From Argopecten irradians (Eukaryota; Mollusca; Bivalvia; Pectinida; Pectinidae), in contig NC_091142.1 in assembly GCF_041381155.1 (NCBI RefSeq), positions 25,805,963 to 25,869,962 of the forward strand: a DNA stretch of 64,000 nucleotides, in the 5' to 3' direction. Below the pieces are notes generated by a model. The model was not told the origin of the DNA, did no database searches, and saw only the letters and a program-made list of their open reading frames with translations. This document shows, in pieces, positions 1-12,665 of this stretch (position 1 is the stretch's first letter; each line of letters begins with the position of its first letter). Position numbers and translations under genes: made by a program.

Positions 1-1228
1 GAGGACGAGGATGAGGGGGGAGGATAAGGAGGACGGAGATGAGGGGGGAGGGGAGGAGGATAGGAGGACGAGGATGAGGGGGAGGGGGAGGGGAGGAGGA
101 TTAAGGAGGACGAGGAGGAGAGGAGGAGGGGAGGGAGATTAGGAGGATGAGGGGAGGGGAGGGGAGAGGAGGATAAGGAGGACGAGGATGAGGGGGAGGA
201 GGGAGGAGGATTAGGAGGACGAGGAGGACGGGGGAGGGGGAGGAGGATTAGGATGAGGAGGGGGGAGGGGGGAGGAGGAGAGGAGAGGAGGAAGAGGAGG
301 AGGAGGAGGGAGGAGGGGGAGGAGGAGGAGGAGGACGAGGAGGACGAGGAGGAGGGGAGGGAGGATTAGGATGATGAGGGGCGAGGGGGAGGAGAGGAGG
401 ATAGGAGGACGAGGATGAGGGGGGAGGAGGAAGGAGGATTAAGAGGACGAGGAGGACGGGAGGAGGGGGAGGAGGATTAGGATGATGAGGAGGAGGGGGA
501 GGGGAGGAGGATTAGGAGGATGAGGAGAGGGGAGGGGAAGGAGGATTAAGAGGACGAGGAGGGGAGGAGGAGAGGAGGATAGGAGGAAGGAGGAGGAGGA
601 GAGAGGATTAGGAGGAGGAGGAGGAGGGGAGGAGGATTAGGAGATGATGAGGAGGAGGGAGGGGGGGAGGAGGAGGAGAGGAGGGGGAGGAGGAGGATGA
701 GGAGGGGAGAGGAGGAGGATTAGGAGACGAGGATGAGGAGGGATGAGGATAAGAGGACGAGGAGGACGAGGAGGAGGGAGGAGGATTAGGATGATGATGA
801 GGAGGAGGGGGAGGGGAGGAGGATTAGGATGATGAGGGGAGGGGGAGGGGAGGAGGATTAGGATGATGGGGAGGGGGAGGGGAGGAGGATTAGGGATGAT
901 GGGGAGGGGGAGGGAGGGATAGAGATGGGGGAGGGGGAGGGGAGGAGGATTAGGAGGATGAGGTGGAGGGGGAGGGGAGGAGGATTAGGAGGACGAGGTG
1001 GAGGGGAGGAGGCTTAAGAGGACGAGGAGGACGAGGAGGACGAGGAGGAGGATTAGGAGGATGATGAGGAGGAGGGGAGGGGAGGGAGGAGGATTAGGAT
1101 GATGAGGGGAGGGGGAGGGGAGGTGGATTAGGATGATGAGGGAGGGGGAGGGGAGGTGGATTAGGATGATGAGGTGGAGGGGGAGGGGAGGAGGATTAGG
1201 AGGACGAGAAGGAGGGGAGGAGGATAAG
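1..1228. repeat. GGA-rich polypurine repeat tract
   Basis: About 1.2 kb is almost pure purine on the + strand. It is built from imperfect units such as GGAGGAGGATTAGGAGGACG separated by G-runs (GGGGGAGGGGGAGGGG). The tract runs off the left edge of the window. Apparent proline/leucine/serine-rich reading frames on the - strand are low-complexity shadows. The strand asymmetry could support G-quadruplex or triplex DNA and may be prone to assembly error; that is inference. Confidence 0.9.
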
Positions 1229-2124
1229 GGGGTCATTTTGGTATGGTAGTGTTTGGCACCTAAACAATTATTGCCAATTCATGGTGGAATATTTCGTTTT
1301 ATCTCGTACATTCATATTGTATGTCAATTAAAGGACAATCATGCCTCATACCTTCCAGGTCAATCTTTCGATACGCATACTAGAAAATTGGTCAACTTAT
1401 AATCACTTCAGTAATCTATAATTGTACCTGGTATCACTGCCTGTGTGATAAGGACGTGGATATAAGGAGAGAATGTGTGTCAGTCCGTGTACCTGACGGA
1501 CCGACCTTACGAAGACCATGTATTGACGTGTTTGGTGATTTCCATAGATAGATTGAATAATCATATACTTCAGTTGAGATACCTATACCGGGTCAGATAG
1601 CCAATCACCTATACGCATGCTTTTACATTCTATAACAAATAATTAGGCCTTCAAGTGGCGAACGTTACACGACTACTTTAAATCCCCGGGCTCACTTTTG
1701 TCAGACACATATACCGCGGTTTTTAAACTTCACTCCATAAAATTTACCATAACCAACATATAATGATGTGTGGCGCAGTTTCGCCTTTTTTCCTATCCGG
1801 TATTTAAACGACGTTATCGTACATTGCCTGTCAATTTTAACAAGCACGTAAAGAAACTTAATTGTTTGTTCATTGTTGTTCGAGGCTATTTCATATTCAA
1901 ATCACATTTTAATGAGACAAGTTTATCATACCTGGTGTATATGCCATTATGAGATTCGATACCCTAACGGTTCTCATTTTCTGTGCTCTATTTAACACTT
2001 TAACTATTTTATCTGTTAATGGCGATGATAATACTGTTCGTATTCTGATTCAAAGAAATTTTATATATGTATATATTCATATCTTTCGCACTTTAAGATT
2101 TGTACCAGTTATGTCACATGAGTT
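1229..2124. other. Intergenic, no gene seen
   Basis: AT-rich unique-looking sequence between the polypurine tract and a SINE. The reading frames are short and lack recognisable domains or splice context. I see no RNA gene or repeat here. Confidence 0.6.
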
Positions 2125-2320
2125 TTAGCAGGTGGAGAACCGGAGTATCCGGAGAAAATCCACCGTAGCAGTCAGCAACTGGCAACTGTGTAATTCCCAC
2201 ATTGGATTCGAACTCGAGACCCAGAGATGTCGGGACACCTTAACCACAATCGGATCACCTCGTTATTTTACCCGTTTTGCGAGGTGTTCCGATTGACTAA
2301 CCACTCACCACCACGGCCTT
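2125..2320 (-). mobile_element. tRNA-derived SINE copy
   Basis: Read on the - strand, an A-box-like TGGTTAAGGTG (complement of 2236-2246) is followed about 20 bp later by a B-box-like GAGTTCGAATCC (complement of 2204-2215), the spacing of an internal RNA polymerase III promoter. Downstream is a core containing TTTTCTCCGGATACTCCGG (2132-2158 region). The same core occurs at 5.3 and 5.5 kb on the other strand, so this is a dispersed family. Molluscan SINEs with tRNA heads and shared cores are known; the exact family was not determined. Confidence 0.7.
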
Positions 2321-5189
2321 TAGATCGTATCTCTCGAATACAGTGGTTTTATTAGTATTGCTGCCGATAGTTACAATTCTATGATGTGCCGAGTTGTGGC
2401 AGTAAGTGAATAAATTCTTCCTATCAATATACAGATATTGGTCTTGGAAATCAATTTAACATCTTTTATACCTAACCAGAGGCCGTCCTTAATTAAAATA
2501 TACACATATTCGAAACACATCAAGATTGCTTAAATGGGTTTTAAATATGAAAATGAATCAAAGATACATTTAAGTTATATATAGAGATAATTGAATATAT
2601 TGCCAATGAAGATGCATACTAAATTGCTGTCAATAAATGGAGAACTTGCCTATTTCAAGGCGATTACGAGGTTTCCCTCAGACTAGTCGATATCACTTAA
2701 GATCTGGCTCTTCTAGATCTTATATCCCGCTATTAGAGATTTGAAAAAAGTTCCGCGACATTTCTATTTCATAAAATCTGATGATACTTAACCCCCACAC
2801 GTGTTTCATTACACGCTGACGCTTGTCTCTTTTTTTCAAAACGCATTATGACTGTGTATATAAAAATCAAATTGGTTCTTGTTTACAATCTAGCAATTGT
2901 CTCCATCCCGAATATGAGATTACACATGCATGCTGATTTGTGCAAAAAACGTCTCGAAAGGCTCGAAATCAGAGTCAGATATATAAAGTACATTTTTTGT
3001 ATTTAAATAGGCATCCCACTTACCGGATACACAATGTGATTCCTTCCAGATATGAAAATAATCTTTGCATGACTTCACTAAATATGCATCCGGTTAAGGC
3101 GGTATGCACCGTTTTCGATGGTAATATATACTGTACACATCAAAGTCTAACGGGATACGTTTACACGCACATATATCGGAAAATCATTTAAATCTGAAAT
3201 CAGTCGCCGAAGGGGAAAGAATATGCAATGCGATCAACATGATAGTGTTGAATGAAATGCAAAGCCAGTGAGTTTATTATATATATATGTCATATTCAGT
3301 TCTCCACAATCTCCCCTTCCTTGACAGCAGACTTATGCATACATTTCGGTAGATACCTGTCGTAATATTAAAATAGATACATCAAAATTTTTAAATCAGA
3401 GTTAATTCAACCAACAACATCTGCTTGTTTATCTGTCAGAAAACCCTGCACAAATGAATTATAATGCCAATTGTATGATTCCTGTAATAACATACACGTA
3501 CATGTAATCTATATGCATATTGGGTTAAACTAAAATTGAATAGTTTTTTGAGTAGATGTAAAATTGGAACGCATACATTTTAGTCTTGTAATTCTCAAAA
3601 TGTTGGTAATTTTGGTTGGTGAAAAAGCTCTAATTGATTAGTCAGTATAAAAATCACCGCACATACACATATAATGTTAATTTTGTTGTCATATATTCAT
3701 AAATACATTTGTCTGTTCATACTAGTTGGACTTCTACAATAAATGTACGGTCGCTTTAATCTCTGATCACAATTGTTCGATGATGTAGAGATCGATGTGG
3801 AGCTTGAATGACAGCGATGCATGTGCATCTTACCACAATTGGTAAATACAAGCATAAAATCTTGTTAAATTCATTCAAGATTCTGTCTGTCATCTTCATC
3901 TAGGTTGATAAACACAAATCTGACTTACCTGTATTATCTCAATACCTGTCACACAGAAGTTAATCTTTATCACACACCTGGACGAAAGTGATCTCCTTAA
4001 CCGCCTGAGATGGTAAAAGTCCCGTGTGCCCGGCCCGACAGTCCTGTGTATATAAATACCCCCTTGTTTATTCCTTCCCGTATCGATCCGTCACCCGCCG
4101 TGTATAGATAAGCCGACAATGATTGATCTGATCCACTGTCCGGAAATTTCTTACACTCTCTTCACACAACTAATTTTAGTTTCTGATCGTAGAGAGCGTA
4201 TTATAAAATAATAGATTATCATTGCAGGATGTTTATTGTAAAAAAAAATGTTTTTCATTGTAGGGTGTACATGTGTATTGTAAATACTTACGATTTCCTT
4301 TATTTGAATAAACGTCATTTAAAACATTTGGATAAGTGAAGTGGCATTGTGTCTGAAATAGAAAATATGTACTCAGTAAATATTCGTTGTTTCCCTTTTC
4401 TTCGGAACTTCTTTTGCTTGTTTACATTAATGCATATTGAAAGTTATTTATATAGTTTACTAACTTTATACAGCATGTGTCTGTTTCCTTCAGTAAACAA
4501 CCCCAGTCCTTCACAGAGTTTTGACCCGTAAAATGTATAAAGTCTAAGTATATTGCTTTCGGAAGTCCACAGGCTAGGGTGTTACGGGTTACAAAGAGTT
4601 GTTAAAACCCGCGGGCGGCTATTCGTACTTTTACCGATGTATACATTTGAAAGCTTGTTTACTTGTTTAGTGTAACATGTTCGATCCTGCATATCCCGGA
4701 ACTAGAACTTATTTAGATATCCTATATATCTACCGTGCTGGGTCTATCATTCACACCTGCTTTCCGCTATTGCATTATATTTACTGTATTTGAGTTTATA
4801 TTGGCGAGTTCTAACCTTCTTTTGAGGGACTACACTTTCCTAACGATGTTCAGTGGAATAAAGCTTTCCAACAGCTATGTATCTTTTTGACTTTAATCAT
4901 AATAAACGTAAAGTTACGTGATATTTTATGATATGCTATCAACGTTATCATTATCATAAAATCCCACATAACTGACATGTATTAGGTCAGGTATCTTGTT
5001 ATCAAACCCCCATGTTACATTATATTCAGACTGTAATCTTACAATATTTGCGTGATGTTCACAAAAAAAACACCTCAAAAAAACTTCTAAACCTCGTTTT
5101 ATATAATCTCATACAATGTTTTCATGAAGCGGATATATATTTTTTTTAATTTTATTGTATATATGTCAGCGTGGATCGTAAACATATGT
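2321..5189. other. Intergenic AT-rich, no gene seen
   Basis: Nearly 2.9 kb of AT-rich sequence. The longest frames (for example 2940-3191 +) have no domain, no repeat and no matching exon partners. A short microsatellite ATATATATAT lies near 3280. Nothing else can be supported. Confidence 0.55.
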
Positions 5190-5665
5190 ATATGGTTTGT
5201 TCAGAACCACATGCCCTCCACATCTGGTGGCCGGGAGTTCGAATACCATACGGGGCAGTTTCCAGGTACTGACCGCTGGTCGGCGGTTTTTCTCATGGTA
5301 CTCCGGCTTTCCCCCACCAACCATCTTGTCACGTCCTTACATAACCCTAGCTATTAATAGGACACAGTTGTGTTTTGCTTCAGTGGTACATCTGTACGAA
5401 ACTGAATCAAACTGTACACATGTGTATAGATTATATTATTTCCTAAGATGAAGATGAATGTCACGGTGCTGAGCGATTTTTCTCCGGGTACTCCGGCTTT
5501 CCCTCCACCAACAGACTTGCCATGTCCTTACATTACACTGGCTATAAACAGGATGCAGTTGTGTTTTTGCGTCAGTGGTACATCTGTACGCAACTGGATA
5601 GATGGGTATAAAATATGATATTCCTACGGTGGAGATGAATGTCACAGCGCTGAAATGTGTACATT
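5190..5665 (+). mobile_element. SINE with tandemly duplicated core
   Basis: A B-box-like GAGTTCGAATACC at 5235-5247 is followed by the core GGTACTCCGGCTTTCCCCC near 5300. A second core copy (CCGGGTACTCCGGCTTTCCC) begins about 190 bp later, near 5485. Each core is followed by a similar tail: cacagttgtgtt, then cagtggtacatctgtacg, ending with gaagatgaatgtcac or ggagatgaatgtcac. The second copy has no tRNA-like head. It is either a SINE with a duplicated body or two copies fused at their tails. Confidence 0.65.
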
Positions 5666-5949
5666 CCAAATTCGAATAAACAGTATTATAATTTACCAGA
5701 AAAGTTAAATAAATTCTTAAATAAATTCTTTATAAGTTGATATACACATGTTAATATTACCATATTGTAATGTTTACATCAAATTCGTACTTAAACCTTT
5801 AGTAACATTACACTTTGTCTAAAAATAGCAATGAGATCATTCTTTCCCTACTTCCGTATACAAATCACATTTTACGAAATGGTCCTTCCTCCATCCATAT
5901 ACACGTGAAAACTTAGTCTAAGTCATGTGGCTCCTTTTCTTCGACATTC

Positions 5950-6256
5950 AAGGGGTTACTATTACTGTCGTATATCCACCCTCGGACTGTTTCATAGTAA
6001 AACTGAAGACAGCTCAGAAGAAAAAATCTGACCAATCACAGGCCTGCTAAGACTAATTCATTGAAGACTACCGAGAAAGCGACGCCCAACGTCAAAGCCA
6101 CAGTCAACTACAGTGTACCGTTATATAACTCTTTTGGTGTACGTCAAACGACTAATTTACTTGTTCTGTTCTCTTGTCTCCAGTTTTGCTATAAGATATA
6201 TATTCCATGGAAGTATATAGCGTCAGTGATAGTAACCCATTGAGTATCGAGGATGG
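5950..6256. mobile_element. MITE copy, CATCCTCGATA family
   Basis: Shares a ~300-bp body with 46303-46615: ctgaccaatcacaggcctgc, a caactacagtgtaccgttat-like segment, and a right end reading gagtatcgaggatgg. The left end is diverged. It carries no coding capacity; apparent frames inside it are not genes. Non-autonomous DNA transposon by structure, superfamily undetermined. Confidence 0.65.
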
Positions 6257-7077
6257 TGGTTCCAGACAGCGATTTTTCACGAATTCAATAAAAGAAGCAT
6301 GCACAGATAAACTTGTTAAGCAACCATGGAATATACATCGGAACATGAATACTCTTTGATATTCATGATCGAATCATAACTTGTGTTTCGTTATTCATAA
6401 ACCATGTGAATACTGTTGCAGGGGAGTTGAGCAGTCATATTCATAATTATAAATGAAAAGCCAAGCTGATTTTTCGTTATTTAACTTTCCTATACAGCTT
6501 ATATATCGATTTATTCACATTTAGTATATTAAGTATGCATGTAAAGTCCAGATATAACTCGATATCTATAGAGGATGCGATAAAGGCTTTCATGATTTGC
6601 ATGCATACGGTGACCCGCATGTACATATCTTATCTTTCACTTTGCTCTCTAGCTATTTCTTTGGTACACTGATACGTAATCCAGCGTGAGATTTGGGTTT
6701 TGGTACGATTTGTCAATGCTAAGACCTTTAACGCTAACAATTTCGGGACAAACCCACTCCCGCAATTCCTTTGAGGGGATGCTCGATTTACATAATTGAT
6801 TTCGTGTTCGATTTTTACTTGTGAAGTTTACTGTTATCATTACGTCTAGAGCACACAGTGGTTTCATGTTACACGAGCTAATATCGTGTTCCGCATTCAC
6901 ATCTCCTTAATGGAAGCAAAATATCGACAGAAAAGAGAAAGAATTCATTTCAAGCGTTTTTTGATCAATAAAAATATGTAAATCATAGAGAGAGAGAAAA
7001 AAAATCGATGTATCATCAGCTTTGTACACGACAAGTGTCACAAGTACACGTGAGAATGAGGAATATCCGGTCTTTGA
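6257..7077. other. Intergenic, no gene seen
   Basis: AT-rich unique-looking sequence. The - strand frame at 6649-6900 has no recognisable domain and no splice partner. Confidence 0.5.
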
Positions 7078-7084
7078 ACGGATG

Positions 7085-7155
7085 TTATCCTCGATACTTC
7101 AGGGGTCCTGATCACTTACGATCTCTGCACTCCTGGACTATCACCGACCAACATC
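7085..7155. mobile_element. Partial MITE end, CATCCTCGATA family
   Basis: The stretch atcctcgatacttcaggggt, followed by gatctctgcactcctggact, matches the left end of the element at 46303 (catcctcgataatccagggg, then gatctttacacccctggact). Only about 70 bp is recognisable. A reading frame at 7008-7328 runs through it and is therefore unlikely to be a gene. Confidence 0.55.
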
Positions 7156-8092
7156 AAAATGCTGCTGTCTCACCTTCAACTCATGCCCTAGCAGCCGTAC
7201 TACAGTATATGGTGACATATACATTGGTATATCTCTTGCAATTTGTGAGATCCTTTGTGTACAAGTTTCTGTGCAGAAAAATTATCAAAAACAGAACAAA
7301 AACAATAGATCTTTTCACCCATATGTGAAAAACCCTAAATATGCATGAATAATGGGAAAAAATAAGTGTGATAGGTTGGTCGATCCAAGCCTAATTCGTC
7401 AGTTACGCTCCATGTTCGTTAGATACCGACCATTCACCTAAAAATCATAACTCAGTTACGCACATTTAAATTTCAGTTACCCACTAAATTTTGTGGTGGC
7501 TGGTTTCGCTTATTCATAGTCATTTACGTATGCGTTCCGCTGCAATTTTTTTTAAATGATTCGTGAGACACGAATAAAAACCTTTTAAACATCGTAAATT
7601 ATAACGTAAACTGAAACATGAGAAATCTGACCTAAATCACCATCACCATTTTTACGTAGAGCGTAACAACAGTTACCCGAATCCGGCTGAGTACAGTGAG
7701 ATATGTCGGTATCGCTTGGTAGGCGAAGGTGCTCTTGTACCAATGTGTCTCATTGGAGTACACATGTTCTCACTGGTAACAATTGATTATCTTAAAGGTG
7801 TCCACAATATTAGCTCTCAGTCTTCTATAGTGTTGGGATACCAAAGGTCCTTAATCTGTCTGGAAAGGAGAGATCTTTATGGTTAACAAGTCTTTTTATA
7901 CCTCTTCGTTAGACGTTTTCTATGGTTTTTATATCTTGTTTTGTCCAGGGGGACCAAATAACCGAGCAGTATTCCAAATAAGGTCTAACCAGTCTTATAT
8001 AGGGTTTATATGATACCCATGCTTTGGTTTCCCCTTAATGTAGCTTTATTGACTTGATTTGTAAATTTCAAGGCGTTATCCATTGTGACTCC

Positions 8093-8234
8093 TAGCCCGA
8101 GGTACTCTGGCCCTGACACCAGACTTAGACATTATGACAGATAGATATTTGACAGATAGATATTTGTTTAGGAGACAGATATCTATTTGTCATAATGTCT
8201 AAGTCTGGTGTCAGGGCCAGAGTATCTCGGGCTA
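8093..8234. mobile_element. 142-bp foldback MITE with 9-bp TSD
   Basis: Inserted in the RT pseudogene. Long terminal inverted repeats of about 56 bp start TAGCCCGAGGTACTCTGGCC and end in the complement, with only about two mismatches and a loop near 30 bp. The flanks are exact 9-bp target duplications TGTGACTCC at 8084-8092 and 8235-8243. Removing the element restores the RT reading through the DLGVT segment. Nine-bp duplications are typical of Mutator-like elements; that assignment is inference. Confidence 0.85.
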
Positions 8235-8681
8235 TGTGACTCCCAGGTCTTTCTCAATGTTCCCAAGCTGGATTGTGTAGTTGCCGTGATTTATACTGGG
8301 GATATTGCCAATTTCCATATGTTTGCACTTTTCTTTATTTATGATATGTCAGTCCCATCGGAGATTCTATCAATATCCCTCTGTAGTTCTTCACAGTCCT
8401 GGAAGGTGCTGATTTTCGAACACAATTTGGTATCGTCCGCAAATAATTTGGCAACAAATTCACAACATCTGTCATAGACACAAATTAGAAATAGTATGGA
8501 CCCGATTACACTTCCTTGAGTTACACCTCCCTTTACATTTTTTAGTTTTGGAGCTTGTTCTATTTATAGTTACCTTTTGTTGTAGTCTTGATAGAAATTG
8601 TTGCATCAATGACAGAATTTTGCCTTCAATTCCATATGATTTTAATTCATGAATGATGAGTCTATGTGACACTTTATCAAA

Positions 8682-9235
8682 TGTGCCATTATATGGAAAT
8701 GTTAATTTTCTAAATATTTAACATTTCCATATAATGGCACATTCGTGTCCATGTTATAAATTATAACAATTTAGCTATAAATTGGTATAATATATTATGA
8801 AATTTTCTAAATATTTAACATTTCCGAAAATTAACTTTATGTATAATTCAATGAATACACTTAGTCTATTATAGTTACACATATAGTCTTAGACATCAGG
8901 TCGCAGTGACCAGACGGTTATAGACGGTTATTCAACAGATGCCTTGTAGCTATCATGACCAAGTCAACAGATTCCGATACACTATTACTTAAGTGCGTAT
9001 TCGTGACAAGAAGTGGTCAGATTACTTTAGAAGGATATGTACTCTGACATTTATTATAAAACTGATTGATGTTGAATGTCCATGTATCCCCATATAAACC
9101 AAGATTTCACAAGTTAACGGAGTCGCTCTTAAGGACTCCACGAATAAACACCAGAAGCTACCAACACGTGTTTGAGTCCTACATATCCACACCACTACAG
9201 AACATACAACCAAACTACAGAACTTCTACATTTCA
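8682..9235. mobile_element. Solo-LTR-like insertion, 554 bp
   Basis: This insert splits the RT between codons for SKAF and DKVSHRL. It begins TG (TGTGCCATTATATGG) and ends CA (CTACATTTCA), flanked by a 4-bp duplication CAAA at 8678-8681 and 9236-9239. TG...CA ends with a 4-bp duplication are the hallmark of an LTR. No gag/pol is present, so it would be a solo LTR. Unusually, its first 62 bp (8682-8743) form a hairpin of about 24-bp arms. TTTCTAAATATTTAACATTT recurs at about 8705 and 8803. Confidence 0.6.
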
Positions 9236-10933
9236 CAAAGGCCTTGCTAAAGTCCAAATAAATAACATTAATGCTGCTGTTGTTGCCAAGGGCCTGTGTC
9301 CAGTGTACCTCCAACAGCTGTGTTGTGCAAGACTTGTCCGGTGTAAATACATGTTGTTCTGGTCCAAGTAGATTGTTGATATTTACGTGTTCCATGATTT
9401 TGTCACGTATTATCCTCTGCAGGATTGTGCAAGGTACTTCTTATGTATTGGGCAGACATTCACTGTGGTCCATTGTTTTGGTACCGCACTTTTCTCTATT
9501 GATTTTTTTAACATTAAGGTTAATAACTTTACTATGGTGTCCCTTTCTCCCTAACAGAAGTTTTGGGTGAATTCCGTCCGGGTCAGGTGATTTATTTGGT
9601 TTTCGTTTAGATAGTGCCTTCAGTTCTATTTCCTCCATGATTTCAATGTTTAACAGTGCAGTTACTATATTCCTCATGGGTAACGGGGGTAGATAGGTAT
9701 TTCCGTCTTCCAGTATGCACTTACAAAAATTCATCTGATTCTGTAAGATCGCCACCTGGGTTAGTGACTCTTTTGATGGTAGATTTTGTGTTTGTTTTTG
9801 ATCTTACATAATTCCAGAAGAGTTTTGGACTATCTTTAACGTTTTCAGCTATGGATTTTTCATAAGATCTTTGTGATAGTGTAGTCGCAAAAATCTTGAG
9901 GCTTTGTTCCTGGCAAATTTTGTACATGTGATAGTTGTTGTCTGTTTTACAGTGGAAATACTTTGTCCATTCTTGGTGTTTCTTCTTTACAGCCGAGATT
10001 ACCTCTTGATCAATATATGGCTTGCGGATTGCATTGGATCGCCTCCTGTATAATATGGTACGTGGTTTTCAATACTGGTAGGTAGAAAATCCATACGGTG
10101 CTTCCAATGTTCATTCACATCCATATTTGAAGTATCTTCTGATGTGGGTATAGCCTATACTCTTCTTTGGTGTATACATAGTTACCTTTAAGAAAATTGC
10201 GTTTATTGATGTTTTGTTCCAGTTTCAGTACATCATAATATGTCAAATTCTAACAGTAGGGGATCACTTTTACCTAAAACTGGGTTGAAGTTGATGTTTG
10301 AAATCATTCCTTCTTCATTTGTTAGGATGAGGTCAAGTAAAGATGGAATTTGGTTCTCCCTAATTCTTGTCGGTCTTTTGACATGTTGGGTGTAAAAGCA
10401 GTCCCTTGTTACCTCCAACAACCTCGTGGCGATATGTACATCACCTACAGAGGTTGTGTTGGTATTCCAGTCGATTTATTTACAGTTGAGATCACCCACC
10501 AGTAGTATGTGCAAGAAGCCAACACTAGAAATGGTTTCAAGTAAATTGGTTAGTTTATTGTTGTTATCTTCATCACTGTTGGAGCTTCTATAAATGCAGC
10601 ATATGGATAAGTTGTCTCTTCTTCTCAGTTTTATTCTACACATAACATATTCGTCGAATGTGGAGTTGATGTCTAGTGCATCCTAGGTAATAAAGGATCT
10701 AATATATAAGGCCACGCCTCTTTTGCTTGTGGGTTTCCCAAAGTGAGCACTGCAGTTGTCGATGGAATATGACTAGTTGTTGATGACATCAAGGGAATTA
10801 TTTATCTAAGGGTGCTGGCTTACATGGTATTGGTGTTATTTCTGTAGAGATATTTGATTACAGTATTTGTAAAAGAGAACAAATCATGACAATATTTTTG
10901 TTACATGACTGTGAGTTTTGCCGTTTTCTGATG

Positions 10934-10960
10934 GTCAAGACCGCCCGGGCAGGTCTTGAC
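10934..10960. repeat. 27-bp GC-rich palindrome
   Basis: GTCAAGACC and GGTCTTGAC flank the self-complementary GCCCGGGC with a one-base offset. It stands out in AT-rich surroundings. No function can be assigned. Confidence 0.5.
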
Positions 10961-11357
10961 AAAATGCAATGTCAACTGAGACCGATGAACACCTGTTCAG
11001 AGGTTGATATTGTAAATCCGGTAACCTGGCTATAAATAGACAAAGGTAATTCCCTGTCTCTTCCACATTTTGACCAATCAAAATATAGCATTGCCGATCA
11101 TCGGGCAATAGTAAAATCCAATATGGCAGACAACAGTGAGGTAGGATTAGGAAAAGACATTTTAAATGTAACTCTATGTTTGAATGTTATATTGTGAAGA
11201 AGTACAGCAGAAATACCAAAATTACCTACGGAGGATACACGTGGGTGAAGATTCATCTTGATTTTTTATTTAATTAGTCATGGCGCAGTCATTGCTTCAA
11301 AATTGTTCCAAGTAGCGAAACTTGTATCATTTTATCGTTTCATATAACAAAACAATT

Positions 11358-11489
11358 ATTGACTTTTTGAGGTTAATACGAGGAATTGTTATATCTTTGA
11401 AAGGTGATATTTCCCTCGGCCTTCGGCCTCGGGAAATATCACCTTTCTCAAGTTTAACAATTCCTCGTATTAACCTACAAAAAGTCAAT
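11358..11489. repeat. Hairpin element, TTCG turn
   Basis: A 132-bp near-perfect inverted repeat. The arms start ATTGACTTTTTGAGGTTAAT and continue through AGGTGATATTTCCC to a GC-rich turn CGGCCTTCGGCC. A transcript of it would contain a C(UUCG)G tetraloop. There is no coding capacity. It is probably a MITE-like foldback element. Confidence 0.8.
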
Positions 11490-12510
11490 ATTTGTATAAT
11501 GTAAATGAAATGTATCTTTTATACAAATGTCAGAAATGTCATCAATAATGATGCTATCATGCCATTTACGGTATAACAAGCCGTATAAGATATCTTATAT
11601 CGTATATATATCTTATATCGTATATAAGATATGTCATTTAAGTTATCTATGTAAGATATCTTTTATAATTGAAATCTCGTTGCTATATAAGAACGAGATT
11701 TCAACAAAGGTCCAGAAATGAAGTCTCCCTATCCGAAAAGTCATAGAGAGCTGTAAAGTATACTACTACTCGTTCAGCCAGACTCTTGTTGGCTTTGCAT
11801 GCTACGTTCACGCCATTATCAAGCGTTTGGTTGAACGAGACAAAAGTATGCATGTATAGATATGTCACCATTATAGCCAATAATATTTCTGCGTTTTCAA
11901 TACATTGTTGAATGCAACCAACAGCGCTTGATTCTTCCTTTCAGCGAAATCTCCGCCATTACAAACGATTCTAAGATGTGCTCCGAAGTGCTCCGAATGA
12001 CGCTCACGGGAGAATAAAGATGCTCCGCCGCTGACAAATGGTATTTTTTCACTACTCAAAAACAGGAGCAGACGAATTAGTATTTTTCTTCAGTTATAAA
12101 AGTTACCAACTTTACATCATTACCACCATTGAAAAGTTTGAGCTTCTAATTTTACTTAAAGTTTAAAATATGAAAAATAATTAATTGCATCCCGAAAAAA
12201 TTCCGTGGCACTACATCCTATATGAAATAAAGTAATGATTGCGCATGCACCAAAGGCGAAATAAATTATCTTATGTTATTTTTTGTGTTGATTAGGCATA
12301 TATATACACGATTAAACACCAATTATTGTTCAAATGGTGAATATCATTTATGCTCTTTCTGGTTTTAAATGCTACGAAATCTCATTCTATATAAGAAATC
12401 TTAAATAGCATTGAAATTTCAATTATAGAAGATATCTTATGTATTAATTAAGATATCTTATATAGAAAATTAAATTAGTATCTTATATACTATATGAGAT
12501 ATCGTATATT

Positions 12511-12665
12511 TAAGGATTAACTTGAAGAGATTTTTTATGTTATGGAGATATAACACAAAAATCTGAGTGTACTCTAAATAATCCGCGAAGCGGTTTATGA
12601 TGAGAGTACACTCAGATTTTTGTGTTATAGCTCCATAACATAAAATGTATTCAAGTTAATCCTTA
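12511..12665. repeat. Hairpin element, GCGAAGC turn
   Basis: A 155-bp inverted repeat. The arms start TAAGGATTAACTTGA and include AACACAAAAATCTGAGTGTA. The turn at 12583-12593 is CCGCGAAGCGG, which contains the DNA mini-hairpin GCGAAGC. The same 11-bp turn is found in the hairpin at 43437-43591, although the arms are unrelated apart from GGATTAA at the base. Confidence 0.8.

Larger units (their letters stand above)
7790..10800 (-). pseudogene. Decayed CR1/Jockey-type LINE (endonuclease + RT)
   Basis: On the - strand the pieces of a non-LTR retrotransposon polyprotein lie in order but in several frames. First comes an apurinic-type endonuclease (RGVALYI near 10.7 kb, GDLNCK near 10.49 kb, RPTR, SLLDLILTN and SDPLLLEFDI near 10.3 kb). 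Next is a linker with KLFWNYVRSK and an RT opening with NKSPDPDGIHPKLL (about 9.6 kb). The palm follows with LDFSKAF (9236-9262) and FADD (8432-8443), then a C-terminal part resembling LGV..KF and RP.LEYCS..W down to 7.8 kb. The endonuclease SDH is SDP here. Stops and frameshifts show it is dead. Two later insertions interrupt it (8093-8234 and 8682-9235). The clade within the CR1/Jockey group is not resolved. Confidence 0.85.

Noticed and set aside
985..1236. Proline/leucine/serine-rich frame on the - strand
   Set aside because: It is a translation of the GGA-rich repeat; low complexity with no domain.
2204..2246. tRNA gene
   Set aside because: A- and B-box-like motifs are present, but no cloverleaf stems close around them and a SINE core follows.
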